From NCBI GenBank assembly GCA_016709005.1, contig JADJEU010000003.1:186001-250000 (forward strand): DNA of 64,000 nucleotides, given 5' to 3'. This DNA is from Crocinitomicaceae bacterium. Lineage in GTDB: Bacteria > Bacteroidota > Bacteroidia > Flavobacteriales_D > Crocinitomicaceae. Position numbers and translations under genes: made by a program. Under the pieces are notes generated by a model. It did not search any database. It was not told the DNA's origin and was given only the letters and a program-made list of their open reading frames with translations. Below are positions 1 through 8,318 of this stretch, in pieces. Within the stretch, counting starts at the first letter, position 1; each line of letters begins with the position of its first letter.

Positions 1-127
1 TTATTTTTCCGATCAACCATCTGACATTAACCGAATGAGATCTTGAATCAAGTTCAGGATGACGTTCCACTTGATGAAGGTTGTGATGATATAGAATCAT
101 GTCGAAGTTTACGAGATGTTCAACCGG

Positions 128-328
128 GCATCAAAACGTGACAAGTGAATTCGAAAGAAAGGTCTAGTAAGACCGGATAGCTCCGTAGAAAATGTTAATC
201 AATTAATACCGAAAGTCAGTCGGAGATCATCCGGCCGCACTTAACCTTTATGAGAATTTGCGCAGGAACGTTTTGTAGCCCTTGAATTTTTTTGCTTACT
301 TTTTTGTTTCAAGACAAAAAAGTGAGAA
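128..328 (+). repeat. ~200-nt structured repeat, copy R1 (type A)
   Basis: Starts with GCATCAAAACGTGACAAG and ends with a poly-T/poly-A hairpin (ACTTTTTTGT / ACAAAAAAGT). Inner stem: CCGGAT...CTCCG (173-185) pairs with CGGAG...ATCCGG. Outer stem: AAAGGT (158-163) pairs with ACCTTT (244-249). The local hairpin GGTCT-AGTA-AGACC is present. Orientation is opposite to the neighbouring genes. Confidence 0.85.
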
Positions 329-438
329 AGTTGAAGTGAAGCTAATGGTTGGAGCAGGCAATCCAGGAGGGGGAAGGCCAGTTGCTGAATGTCGAACGGT
401 GATTTTCCAAAGTCGAAGATTCCGAGATGATTGCCCGG

Positions 439-456
439 GCATCAAAACGTGACAAG
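439..456 (+). repeat. Truncated head of the structured repeat (R1b)
   Basis: Only the first 18 nt (GCATCAAAACGTGACAAG) are present, preceded by the usual upstream leader ('GATTGCCCGG'). They are followed at once by a second leader of the form 'AGTGACGAGTGTTGAG' that runs into copy R2, so the head and leader are duplicated in tandem here. Confidence 0.7.
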
Positions 457-519
457 TGAAAAGTGACGAGTGTTGAGTGTAGAATGACGAACGTTGAAGT
501 TTACTAGATGATAGATCGG

Positions 520-719
520 GCATCAAAACGTGACAAGAAGATTCGAAGCAATAGCTTAGTGAGACCGGGAAGCTCCGTTCGAAATAGTATTCAATTAAAA
601 CAAAAAGGTAGTCGGAGATCACCCGGCCGCCCCATCGGGGGCTATTGCGAGAATATTCGCAGGAACGTTTTGTAGCCCTTGACTTTTTGTTTCTTTTGTG
701 TCAAGACAAAAAAGTGAGA
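520..719 (+). repeat. ~200-nt structured repeat, copy R2 (type B)
   Basis: Type B sequence. The outer stem is GCAATAGC (548-555) with GCTATTGC (641-648), a perfect 8-bp pairing unrelated in sequence to the type A outer stem. The inner stem is CCGGG (565-569)/CCCGG (622-626) plus CTCCG (573-577)/CGGAG (613-617). A local hairpin AAGC-AATA-GCTT (546-557) could compete with the outer stem. A small CCCC-ATC-GGGG hairpin lies at 630-640. Confidence 0.85.
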
Positions 720-812
720 AGGTTGAAAAGGAAGAGAAGGGTGAAATTAATTCTGATCGTTGTAACGGTAAAGTTCCTCTCGTTTCAACCGACGCACGTA
801 AACTCTCGTGAG

Positions 813-833
813 ATCCTGAATCAAGTTCAGGAT
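813..833. repeat. Short palindromic repeat ATCCTGAATC/GTTCAGGAT
   Basis: A perfect or near-perfect 21-nt palindrome centred on CAAG. Related copies lie at 40-60 and 14530-14550, each followed by GACG. A degenerate relative (GATGCTGAATCTAGTTCCG) occurs near 54046. These are intergenic REP-like units; I cannot assign them a function. Confidence 0.6.
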
Positions 834-914
834 GACGTCTCGCTGGGGGCCTTCCTCCCTCCTCATGGAGTGCTCGTGTTTACGAAATACTTATTAGCAT
901 GTCAAATCACAAAA

Positions 915-951
915 TAAAAAACCGTGTTGATGTTTCTAGTTTCAACACGGC
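915..951 (-). terminator. Rho-independent terminator of katG
   Basis: Read on the minus strand, CCGTGTTGA pairs with TCAACACGG around a short loop and is followed by a run of T (TTTTTTATTTTG). It starts 17 nt beyond the katG stop codon, the expected place for its terminator. Confidence 0.85.
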
Positions 952-967
952 TTTTGAAAATTATCAA

Positions 968-3142
968 TTAAGATTTCAAATCATACCGATCTGCATTCAT
1001 CACTTTTACCCATGCGTGAATAAAATCATGTACAAACTTTTCTTTGTTGTCATCTTGCGCATATAATTCTGCATAAGCGCGCAAAACCGAATTTGAACCA
1101 AACACCAAATCAACGCGCGTTGCGGTCCATTTTGTTTGTCCGGTTTTTCGTTCGACGATGTTGTAAAGATTTTCACCGGCAGGTTTCCAGGTGTATTTCA
1201 TGTCGGTGAGATTGACAAAAAAATCGTTGGTTAAAACGCCTTCACGATCTGTGAATACACCGTGTTTTGAGCCGCCGTGATTGGTGCCAAGTACACGCAT
1301 GCCGCCAATAAGGACGGTCATTTCAGGAGCACTTAAACCCATCAGTTGACTTCTGTCCAGCAACAATTCTTCTGCTTGAACAGCGTATGATTTTTTTAGC
1401 CAGTTTCTGAATCCATCGTGAATCGGTTCCAATACAGCGAAAGATTCTGCATCGGTCATTTCTGCAAGCGCATCACCTCTGCCGGCAGTGAAAGGAACTT
1501 TTACAGACACGCCTGCATCTTTTGCTGCTTGTTCTACTGCCGCTGCGCCGCCAAGCACAATTAAATCTGCCAGACTTATTTTTTTGCTGAACGCATTTTG
1601 AATTTCAGAAAGTTTAGCGAGTACTTTTTGCAAACGCTGAGGTTCATTTCCTTCCCAATCTTTTTGCGGAGCAAGTTGGATACGTGCACCGTTTGCGCCA
1701 CCTCTGTAATCTGAATTACGGAAGGTTCGTGCGCTGTCCCAGGCGGTGGTAATGAGTTCAGCGCGTGTTAATCCGCTGGCTAAAATTTTTGTTTTCAGAT
1801 CTTCTGTTTCAGCATCGCTTAAGGTATAATTTACAGCAGGAACAGGATCTTGCCAGATTAAAATTTCTTTTGGCGCATCAGCCCCTAAATAACGTGTTTG
1901 TGGACCTAAATCACGATGCGTTAATTTAAACCAGGCACGTGCAAACGTATCCTTAAAATATTCGGGATCTTTAAAAAATCGTTCTGAAATTTTGCGGTAT
2001 TCCGGATCCATTTTCATCGCCATGTCGGCATCGGTCATGATTGGATTGCGACGCACACCTGGGATGTGTGCATCAAAAGGTTTGTCTTCTTCTTTGATGT
2101 TGATCGGTTCCCATTGTGATGCACCAGCGGGACTTTTTTTCAACTCCCATTCGTGATTCAACAACAAGTGAAAATAAGTGTGATTCCAACGATCCGGTGT
2201 AGTTGTCCAGGCGCCTTCCAAACCGCTGCTGACGGTGTCTTCTGCATTTCCTTTTCCGTGTGGATTCATCCAGCCAAAACCTTGTTCATGCACATCAGCT
2301 GCTTCAGGATTTGCTCCTAATTTTGATGCGTCACCATTTCCATGTGCTTTTCCAACGGTGTGTCCGCCTGCTGTTAATGCAACGGTTTCTTCATCACTCA
2401 TGGCCATGCGCGTAAATGTTAATCGCACATCTTTTGCTGTTTTCAGCGGATCAGATTTTCCATCCACACCTTCTGGATTTACATAAATCAAACCCATTTG
2501 AACTGCTGCTAAAGGGTTGTCCAGTGATTCACTTGTCTGATCTGCGTAGCGCGATTTTCCTAACCATTCTTTTTCAGCTCCCCAAAAAATATCTTTTTCA
2601 GGATGCCAGATATCTTCACGTCCACCGGCAAAACCAAATGTTTTGAAGCCCATGGATTCGTACGCCATATTTCCGGCAAGAATAAATAAATCAGCCCACG
2701 AAATTTTATTGCCGTATTTTTTTTTGATCGGCCATAACAATCGTCTTGCTTTATCTAAGTTGACATTATCCGGCCAACTATTCAAAGGAGCAAAACGCTG
2801 ATTCCCGGTATTACTTCCACCACGACCGTCTGCAATTCGATACGTACCGGCCGAATGCCAGGCCATACGAATCATCAATCCACCATAATGTCCCCAATCT
2901 GCAGGCCACCAATCCTGACTGGACGTCATCAATTTTTTAAGATCTGTTTTCAATGCTTCCAAATCCAATTTTTTAAATTCCTCGCGATAATTAAAATTAG
3001 AACCGTACGGATTTGTTTTGGAATCTTGCTGATGAAGAATATCGAGGTTGAGTGCATTGGGCCACCAACTCATCACCGTATTTTTTGTTTCTGTATTTGC
3101 CCCATGATGCACGGGACATTTTCCTGATTTTGATTCGCTCAT
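968..3142 (-). CDS. katG: Catalase-peroxidase KatG
   Basis: Bifunctional haem b catalase-peroxidase that removes hydrogen peroxide. At 724 aa it is full length for the family, with the usual N- and C-terminal peroxidase-like halves. Distal haem residues are visible as R92, W95 and H96 in IRMAWHSAGTYR. W95, Y220 (LIYVNPEG) and M246 match the Met-Tyr-Trp cross-link that gives catalase activity, with the same Y-M and M-H spacing as mycobacterial KatG. H261 in GGHTVGKAHG is the proximal haem ligand. No signal peptide is seen, so it is probably cytoplasmic. It stands alone, with a terminator downstream and palindromes upstream that may be operators. Some Gram-negative KatGs are horizontally acquired, but nothing in codon use proves that here. 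Confidence 0.97.
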   Translation of the reverse strand: MSESKSGKCPVHHGANTETKNTVMSWWPNALNLDILHQQDSKTNPYGSNFNYREEFKKLDLEALKTDLKKLMTSSQDWWPADWGHYGGLMIRMAWHSAGTYRIADGRGGSNTGNQRFAPLNSWPDNVNLDKARRLLWPIKKKYGNKISWADLFILAGNMAYESMGFKTFGFAGGREDIWHPEKDIFWGAEKEWLGKSRYADQTSESLDNPLAAVQMGLIYVNPEGVDGKSDPLKTAKDVRLTFTRMAMSDEETVALTAGGHTVGKAHGNGDASKLGANPEAADVHEQGFGWMNPHGKGNAEDTVSSGLEGAWTTTPDRWNHTYFHLLLNHEWELKKSPAGASQWEPINIKEEDKPFDAHIPGVRRNPIMTDADMAMKMDPEYRKISERFFKDPEYFKDTFARAWFKLTHRDLGPQTRYLGADAPKEILIWQDPVPAVNYTLSDAETEDLKTKILASGLTRAELITTAWDSARTFRNSDYRGGANGARIQLAPQKDWEGNEPQRLQKVLAKLSEIQNAFSKKISLADLIVLGGAAAVEQAAKDAGVSVKVPFTAGRGDALAEMTDAESFAVLEPIHDGFRNWLKKSYAVQAEELLLDRSQLMGLSAPEMTVLIGGMRVLGTNHGGSKHGVFTDREGVLTNDFFVNLTDMKYTWKPAGENLYNIVERKTGQTKWTATRVDLVFGSNSVLRAYAELYAQDDNKEKFVHDFIHAWVKVMNADRYDLKS

Positions 3143-3433
3143 ATCTTTAATTATTTTAATGAAGACTTATTTAGATTCAAATTGGAGCAATCCAAGTTTG
3201 CATGATCCGGATTGAATCTGTTTTGAATTTTGTATTTCCTTAAATGTATCAACTAAATTCGTTGAAGGTGATTAATAATAGCTGAAATCGCTATTGATAA
3301 TAATCATGTATTATTAGAAAAAATCTATACTGTTTTGTCAAGTGGCGTGAATGAGGACATGTTAGGTTTGAGAAGAGTGACGAGTGTGGAATGATGAGTG
3401 ACGAATATTGTAGTTTATGAGATCTTTGCCCGG
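3143..3433. promoter_or_regulatory. katG upstream region with palindromes
   Basis: No gene is seen. About 150 bp upstream of katG are AATAGC-N7-GCTATT (3277-3295), an overlapping TGA-TAATAA-TCA (3295-3306) and TAATAAT-N5-ATTATTA (3298-3316). A minus-strand TACATTTA near 3245 resembles the TAnnTTTG -7 element. The palindrome cluster lies upstream of that putative promoter, where an activator such as an OxyR- or Crp/Fnr-type protein would bind. This assignment is inferred from position and symmetry only. Confidence 0.35.
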
Positions 3434-3634
3434 GCATCAAAACGTGACAAGTGAATTCGAGATAAAGGTCTAGTAAGACCGGATAGCTCCGCAGAAAATG
3501 TTAATCAATTAATACCAAAAGTTAGTCGGAGATCATCCGGCCGCCCCTATGGGGATCTTTATGAGAAATTGCGCCGGAGCGTTTTGTAGCCCTTGACTTT
3601 TTGCTTCTTTTTGTTTCAAGACAAAAAGGAGAAG
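3434..3634 (+). repeat. ~200-nt structured repeat, copy R3 (type A)
   Basis: A type A copy with head GCATCAAAACGTGACAAG, inner stem CCGGAT..CTCCG/CGGAG..ATCCGG, outer stem ATAAAGGTC/GATCTTTAT (one G.U pair) and a CCCC-TAT-GGGG mini-hairpin. The 3' poly-T/poly-A hairpin is shortened (TTTTTGTTTCAAGACAAAAA). Confidence 0.85.
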
Positions 3635-3683
3635 TCTGAAAAGTGAACTGAATGGTTGAAGTGTGTCTCCGATCAAACATCGC

Positions 3684-3756
3684 ACGTTAACCGCACGCGA
3701 TTCCTCGTCGTTTTTTGCAGTTAAGCAAAAAACTCTGTCGGAATGACGGCTCGCTT
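3684..3756 (+). repeat. GATTCCTCG...TCGGAATGACGG intergenic repeat
   Basis: A second dispersed family. A GTTAACC(G/T)CACGCGATTCCTCG head and a (T)CGGAATGACGG(C/T)(T/C)CGCT tail flank a variable middle. Other copies or fragments lie at 4111-4144, 8666-8738, 12766-12839, 53933-53986 (inverted), 56766-56830 (inverted) and 56901-56960. The two ends are partly complementary (ATTCC / GGAAT). A GC-rich CCCCTC...GGAGGGGGAAGGCCA element (3765-3836) follows directly and recurs at 8748-8814. Confidence 0.65.
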
Positions 3757-3890
3757 GGGGCGGATTTCCTCCCCCTCGATCCCCTCCGACAAGTCGGAGC
3801 AGGCACTCCCGGAGGGGGAAGGCCAGTTGCCGAATATGGAATGTTGATTTTTGAGTGACGAACGTTGAAGTTTACTAGATGTTAGACCGG

Positions 3891-4086
3891 GCATCAAAAC
3901 GTGACAAGAAGATTCGAAGCAATAGCTTAGTGAGACCGGGAAGCTCCGTTGAAAATAGTATTCAATTAAAACAAAATGGTAATCGGAGATCACCCGGCCG
4001 AACTTTGCTATTGCGAGAATATTCGCCGAAGCGTTTTGTAGCCCTTGACTTTTTGTTTCTTTTGTGTCAAGACAAAAGAAAAGAAA
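3891..4086 (+). repeat. ~200-nt structured repeat, copy R4 (type B)
   Basis: A type B copy. Outer stem GCAATAGC (3919-3926)/GCTATTGC (4007-4014), inner stem CCGGG/CCCGG plus CTCCG/CGGAG, and local hairpin AAGC-AATA-GCTT. It ends in a TTTTGTGTCAAGACAAAA hairpin. It lies just beyond the 3' end of the oxidoreductase gene, antisense to it. Confidence 0.85.
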
Positions 4087-4161
4087 GTTGAAGTGTTAGT
4101 TGTTTCCGATTAAGCAAAAAACTCTGTCGGAATGACGGCTCGCTGGGGTAGTTTTTTTAAC

Positions 4162-5133
4162 CTAACTTACTCTCACCAAAACATTCCCCTTCTTATGCCC
4201 TTGATCAACGTAGTGATGCGCTTCAACCATCTGATCAAAAGAATAAACTTTGTCAACCACAACTTTCAGTGAACCCGCTTCAACAAGATCTTTCAAATAA
4301 TTCAAATCAGCTGAAGTGACGGGATCATTTTTACCACTGTAAATCTTTTGACTTGTGGTGAGTGATGTCCACATCATGTTCAAACTTTTTACCGGTAAGG
4401 AAACGTTCAGATAAGTTCCGTTTTTGGCCAGAATTTTTTTGCAAAGTGAAAATGGAAATTTATCAACGGCCACAAGAATGACGTCGTAAATTTCTAATTG
4501 AGAATTAAAATCGGGTGCTGTATAGTCAAGTACTTTATCTGCTCCCAATGATTTTACGAGTTCAACATTTTTAGCGCTGCACACCGCTGTGATGTTTGCT
4601 CCAAAGTGTCTGGCAATTTGAACGGCATACGAACCTACGCTGCCCGATGCACCGTAAATTAAAATTTTTTGTCCGGCTTTTAATTCTGACTTGCGCAAGA
4701 AGTTTAATGCGGTGTACCCACCAATCGGAATTGCAGCACTTTCTTCCAGCGATATATTTTTTGGTTTCAAGGCAAGGGCTCCGTTTTCAGAAATACATTT
4801 GTATTCAGCATAGCCTCCAAATTCGGGAAACGTTGATGCAAAAACTAAATCTCCTTTTTTGAATTTTGTAACAGCGTTTCCAACTTCATCAATTTCACCG
4901 GATATCTCTACGCCTAAAATTGGTTTGCGTGGCTTGAAGATGCCCAAGGCGAAGCGCGCAGGAATCCAGAAGGAAGCTGGTACATTAAAACTACGCACCC
5001 GAACGTCTGCAACGGTAACGGTGGTTGTATGCGTTTTGATACGCACTTCATTGGGTTTGGGTACTGGTATTTCAATTTCTTTTTGCTGAAGCACTTCAGG
5101 GCCTCCGTATTTGGTTGCAAATATTGCTTTCAT
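4162..5133 (-). CDS. NAD(P)-dependent quinone oxidoreductase-like MDR protein
   Basis: 323-aa medium-chain dehydrogenase/reductase of the zinc-free quinone oxidoreductase type. The N-terminal GroES-like domain (about 1-125) starts MKAIFATKYGGPEVL. The Rossmann domain (about 125-255) has the nucleotide loop GASGSVGSYAVQIA, and the motif AAIPIGGYTALNFL is typical of the group. The cysteine and histidine ligands for catalytic zinc are not evident, fitting an NADPH-dependent reductase of quinones or enals. Substrate cannot be told. It follows the DUF4386 gene by 28 nt on the same strand, so the two are probably co-transcribed with the XRE pair further upstream. Confidence 0.88.
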   Translation of the reverse strand: MKAIFATKYGGPEVLQQKEIEIPVPKPNEVRIKTHTTTVTVADVRVRSFNVPASFWIPARFALGIFKPRKPILGVEISGEIDEVGNAVTKFKKGDLVFASTFPEFGGYAEYKCISENGALALKPKNISLEESAAIPIGGYTALNFLRKSELKAGQKILIYGASGSVGSYAVQIARHFGANITAVCSAKNVELVKSLGADKVLDYTAPDFNSQLEIYDVILVAVDKFPFSLCKKILAKNGTYLNVSLPVKSLNMMWTSLTTSQKIYSGKNDPVTSADLNYLKDLVEAGSLKVVVDKVYSFDQMVEAHHYVDQGHKKGNVLVRVS

Positions 5134-5161
5134 AATCGCGTATAGTTTTGGATAATTTATT

Positions 5162-5857
5162 CTAAGAAGTTTGGATTGATTTTAATTTGGGTTCTCGCAC
5201 ACCGACAATCAACAACCACAACAAAACAGATATTTCTGCAATGCTGGAACAGATGGCAACACCAATAGCAGTGAACTCTTGCATGGAAGGAGTCAACACA
5301 AATACAAAGGCATCGATCACATAAGACAATCCGCCCAAAACCAAAATGACGCCGATTGCTTTTGGAATAAATCCTGATTTGAAGCTGAGCAATCCAAACG
5401 GAATTAACCACAAGCCCCAAAAAATTCCAATCACTAAATTTCCATTTTGAAATTGGTTCATAAAGGAGTTTGCTAAAAATTGAGCTTGCGCCGGATCAAG
5501 TGCAAAGCTTTCTTTCATCAACCACAACGCGTGCAGCTGATTGAAGATGATAAAGAATGCAATAGGAACAGATACTGTCACCAAAATCAACAACATTCTG
5601 CTCAACGATTGATTTACATTTTCAAATAATTTATACAAACTCAAACCCACAAAAAGAAAACTGGTTTGTCCAATTAAGTTGGCTAGAATACCGCTTCTGA
5701 AAAAAAACTCGTTGTTTAAAATATTGGCTGCAGTTTGCGCGGCGTCATTTTCTACAAGCAGTTGTGACGGAACATACAGGATTCCATAAGCGCCGGTGAT
5801 GGCCAATACAAGGTAAAGCAATCCCGATACACGGGCTGTGCGTTTTAATGAATTCAT
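5162..5857 (-). CDS. DUF4386 family membrane protein
   Basis: 231-aa integral membrane protein with about six hydrophobic segments. The N-terminal KRTARVSGLLYLVLAITGAY and the following order of helices fit the DUF4386 family as I know it. The function of the family is unknown; members are common next to small regulators and oxidoreductases in Bacteroidota and Firmicutes. Here it lies between an XRE regulator (46 nt upstream) and an MDR oxidoreductase (28 nt downstream) on the same strand, which suggests one transcript. Confidence 0.82.
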   Translation of the reverse strand: MNSLKRTARVSGLLYLVLAITGAYGILYVPSQLLVENDAAQTAANILNNEFFFRSGILANLIGQTSFLFVGLSLYKLFENVNQSLSRMLLILVTVSVPIAFFIIFNQLHALWLMKESFALDPAQAQFLANSFMNQFQNGNLVIGIFWGLWLIPFGLLSFKSGFIPKAIGVILVLGGLSYVIDAFVFVLTPSMQEFTAIGVAICSSIAEISVLLWLLIVGVREPKLKSIQTS

Positions 5858-5903
5858 AAAAAATTTAGTTTAGGTTGCTCCAGGCTTTGTTGCAAGGAGT
5901 AGA

Positions 5904-6140
5904 TTATTTATTAAACTTTACTGTAAACACATCATCGAGTTTTACCTCAAAAACATGTGCAATCCGAAATGCTAATTCCAAGGTGGGTGAATATTTTCCA
6001 TTTTCAATGGCAACAATGGTTTGACGTGTGACACCTGTTTTGTCTGCAAGTTCTTGTTGCGTCATTTCGTTGGCGTGAAACCTTAACGTGCGAATGTTAT
6101 TCGTAAGGTCAAATTTGGGAAGCGTGATTTTTTTTGCCAT
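5904..6140 (-). CDS. XRE-family small transcriptional regulator
   Basis: 78-aa Cro/CI-type helix-turn-helix protein with almost nothing outside the DNA-binding domain. The HTH is visible as MTQQELADKTGVTRQTIVAIENGKYSPTLE's first two helices, and the end ...RIAHVFEVKLDDVFTV is typical of this small group (YgzD-like). Its start lies 2 nt from the stop of the membrane protein gene upstream, a classic two-gene regulator plus membrane-partner unit. A palindrome covers the promoter of the pair (6641-6655), and I infer autoregulation. Confidence 0.9.
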   Translation of the reverse strand: MAKKITLPKFDLTNNIRTLRFHANEMTQQELADKTGVTRQTIVAIENGKYSPTLELAFRIAHVFEVKLDDVFTVKFNK

Positions 6141-6142
6141 TG

Positions 6143-6589
6143 TTAAAAACCTCTTCTGTAAAAATAAATTTTAGCACTTCCTGAAATGATTGCGGATAAA
6201 AACCCAAAAGTGATCAAGCTTGCAAACATAGCCCAGGGTTCCATGCCTACTGCCTGAGTGGTCATCGCCGTCAAAAATCCACCGGTAAAAATCCAATGCG
6301 CAATACGAATACTTTTTAATTCAATGAGTTTGTCGCGTTCATCTGACATAGTGTCCATGTCTTCGTTGGTGACAATTTTATTGAAGATCGCAAAAATAAT
6401 GTGAATGATAATTTGCGATACAATTTGAACCGGAATCATAATCAAAAATGTTGTTCCCCAAAATTTAAAATCATTGATGAGCGTCCAATCTTCTTTCAGA
6501 TAATTCTGATAAACATAAAGTGAATACAAACCCATAATCACAATTGCACTGATAAGGGTTACAATGGTTTCTTTTTCTTTAGTTGACAT
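6143..6589 (-). CDS. Four-helix membrane protein, DUF2178-like partner of XRE regulator
   Basis: 148-aa protein with four predicted transmembrane stretches (about 9-26, 45-70, 95-115 and 120-138) and the short central motif MSDERDKLIELKS. That motif and its linkage to a tiny XRE regulator resemble DUF2178-type membrane proteins; the family name is a best guess. It is first in the operon and has a very good Bacteroidota-type promoter 47-77 nt upstream. The role is unknown; such pairs are often thought to sense membrane or metabolic state, but nothing here proves it. Confidence 0.7.
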   Translation of the reverse strand: MSTKEKETIVTLISAIVIMGLYSLYVYQNYLKEDWTLINDFKFWGTTFLIMIPVQIVSQIIIHIIFAIFNKIVTNEDMDTMSDERDKLIELKSIRIAHWIFTGGFLTAMTTQAVGMEPWAMFASLITFGFLSAIISGSAKIYFYRRGF

Positions 6590-6635
6590 ACTGCTGAGTC
6601 TTAAATTTTATACCTGTTGTATTATTATTACGACA

Positions 6636-6679
6636 CAAAGGTAAATATATTTTACACAATGTCAAATATATTATACATT
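6636..6679 (-). promoter_or_regulatory. Bacteroidota-type promoter with overlapping operator
   Basis: Read on the minus strand, TTTG (6666-6663), a spacer of exactly 19 nt, then TACCTTTG (6643-6636) match the TTTG-N19-TAnnTTTG promoter described for Bacteroides. The near-palindrome GTAAA-N5-TTTAC (6641-6655) covers the -7 element, and a related GTATAATATATTTGAC (6676-6661) covers the -33 element. Two similar AT-rich boxes over a promoter suggest repression by the XRE protein encoded downstream. Confidence 0.7.
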
Positions 6680-6993
6680 AAGTTCTAAAATGGTTGATTT
6701 TGTTGGGGTGTAGGGGTGATGTTTTTTGGAGATTCGGGTAAAGGTTTGAGTTTATTAGATTATGAAAATTGAGGTAGTCACGCGAAAGGATCCTCAAATC
6801 CGCAAGTCCAATAATAAATTTAAAATTAAATTTGCTTTCAACATTTTTTAAGTTCTTGCTAACATTTTAATGCAAAAAAATGAGTTTTCTGATGACAAAT
6901 AAACATAGCTCTCCTTGCATACTTTCTCACAGTATCAAGATTATTAGCAAGAATTAAAGATCGTTTTAAGCTGTCTTTCTCATGTTTTAAAGG

Positions 6994-7335
6994 CTATGTT
7001 GCCATAAATATTAAGATAGTTTTGTCTGGATTTTTTAATCCATTTTGCGGGAATGGTGATGAATCTGAAAATAAATTTTTGAGTCTAAAGTTTGGTTTTA
7101 AATTCAAAACTGTTTTAGAAAAATGGTTGATTAAGTAGTGGTAAATATTTTTACACATTGCTGTTACAAGCAGGTAAACATTATTCTCTGCTAACTTTGA
7201 AAACGGAAGTTTATTCCAACCAAAATCATATTTGAGCACTTCATATTCTCGTTCAATCGCTCCTCTATTATTGTAAAAGAAAACAACATCGTCGGTTGAT
7301 TTTTCAAAGTCATTGGTCAATATCAGTGAATACAA
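6994..7335 (-). pseudogene. IS1380-family transposase, C-terminal part
   Basis: 113-aa C-terminal fragment in a different frame from the N-terminal part. It begins in YSLILTNDF and contains NNRGAIEREYEVLKYDFGW, the region with the third catalytic acidic residue (E) of the IS1380 DDE transposase. The final helical segment is intact up to the stop. A one-nucleotide slip at TTTTGTATTC would join it to the upstream part. It is either a decay mutation, a consensus error, or (less likely, as no classical slippery heptamer is in phase) programmed frameshifting. Confidence 0.85.
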
Positions 7336-8318
7336 AAGGCTTCTGAGGTAAATAAATTTAACTGTCCGTCCTTTCTCTTTTCCTTGGTAACAATTAGTCG
7401 ATATGGTTTTAAATCTGCACTTTCATTCGAATCTCTTGCAGCTCTAGAAAATGGAGTAAAAATTGTTTCGCCTCTGTAAATGTTTTGACCAGGATCTCCT
7501 ACAGATTCCCATTTTTTAATTTTTGATATGGTACTCTCAACTGTGTGACTCATTCTTGCTCGCACATAAAAAGTACTTGTGTATTTGTCAATAGTTTGAA
7601 TTGTGCGCCAATTATAAGAAGCGCTATCGCCTCTAAATTTTGAAATTGAAATATTATTTTCAAGCAAAAGTTCAAACATTCGCTTTAGAGTATCTTCTTG
7701 TAAAACATGAGCCGGACTATTTCCATTTCTGTTTTCAACATAAACAACCTTGGAACCAATAAATCCCACTCCCGGTTGATAACCCGTTTCATGCTTATAA
7801 GTGCGAAGAGCATCTTCTTTGCCTGTATAGCAAATTGTATTGTCATAATCTAGTGTTAACTCACGCTCAAAATCTTTTGGAAATAAGCGTTTAAGAAGTT
7901 TTAAATTCAAGTTATTTAACTTAGGTTCCAAAGCAAATTCATGATTAAATTTTGCTCTATTTGGTTTAAATTTTACCGAAGGATTTGCGATTTGCTTCAT
8001 TCGATTTAAAACACGATCAGGACTTGGAACAGAAAAATACGGTACAAGAGATAGTGATGATTTAAAATTATCTGAAAGATCTTCTGCGCAATCACCACCA
8101 CAATAAAAAACTGACCAATAGCTGTAAAACAAATCACGCCAACTGTATTGACTCTGTTTACCAATGGCCGGTAATTCTTGGTTTAAAAGCGCGCCAATTT
8201 TTTGCCTATCCAATTCTTCCATGACAAAATTTAATCCACCAAAAGGATTGAGATTCGAAGATTTTTGTACTTTCATATTAGTGTTTATAAGCATCACCAA
8301 TTTAGGTGAAAACACCAT
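7323..8318 (-). pseudogene. IS1380-family transposase, N-terminal part
   Basis: 331-aa N-terminal part of a transposase whose reconstructed length is about 440 aa, normal for IS1380. Visible features are the N-terminal FGGLNFVMEELDRQKIGALL segment, the first catalytic Asp in LTLDYDNTICYTGKED, and the second in ISKFRGDSASYN. The frame ends at SEAFCIH, where homologues should continue into YSLILTN in the next frame. It may be non-functional unless the shift is an error or is recoded. An ATG close to the right inverted repeat provides the start. Confidence 0.88.

Larger units (their letters stand above)
1..914. other. Non-coding repeat-rich spacer left of katG
   Basis: This 0.9-kb stretch holds no convincing gene. 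It contains two full copies of the ~200-nt structured repeat (128-328 and 520-719), a truncated head of the same repeat (439-456), two copies of a short palindrome ATCCTGAATC-A-AGTTCAGGAT (40-60 with one change, and 813-833), and a fragment of a GGAGGGGGAAGGCCA element near 370. Open frames here are only translations of these repeats, and the same peptide strings recur wherever the repeat recurs. Confidence 0.75.

Noticed and set aside
3277..3295. Canonical OxyR site upstream of katG
   Set aside because: ATAG and CTAT are present, but their spacing is 9 nt rather than 7 and the second half-site pair is absent; kept only as a possible operator.
296..4091. Small open frames in repeat spacers (around 296-622, 645-917, 3721-4091, 8587-8775, 12427-12777)
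   Set aside because: They lie inside repeat copies; the same peptide strings (e.g. ISDYLFVLIEYYFERSFP, FVALDFLFLLCQDK) recur with every copy and in both directions, so they reflect RNA/DNA repeats rather than proteins.
7323..7335. Programmed -1 frameshift in the transposase
   Set aside because: No in-phase X-XXY-YYZ slippery heptamer is present in the overlap; decay or consensus error is more likely.
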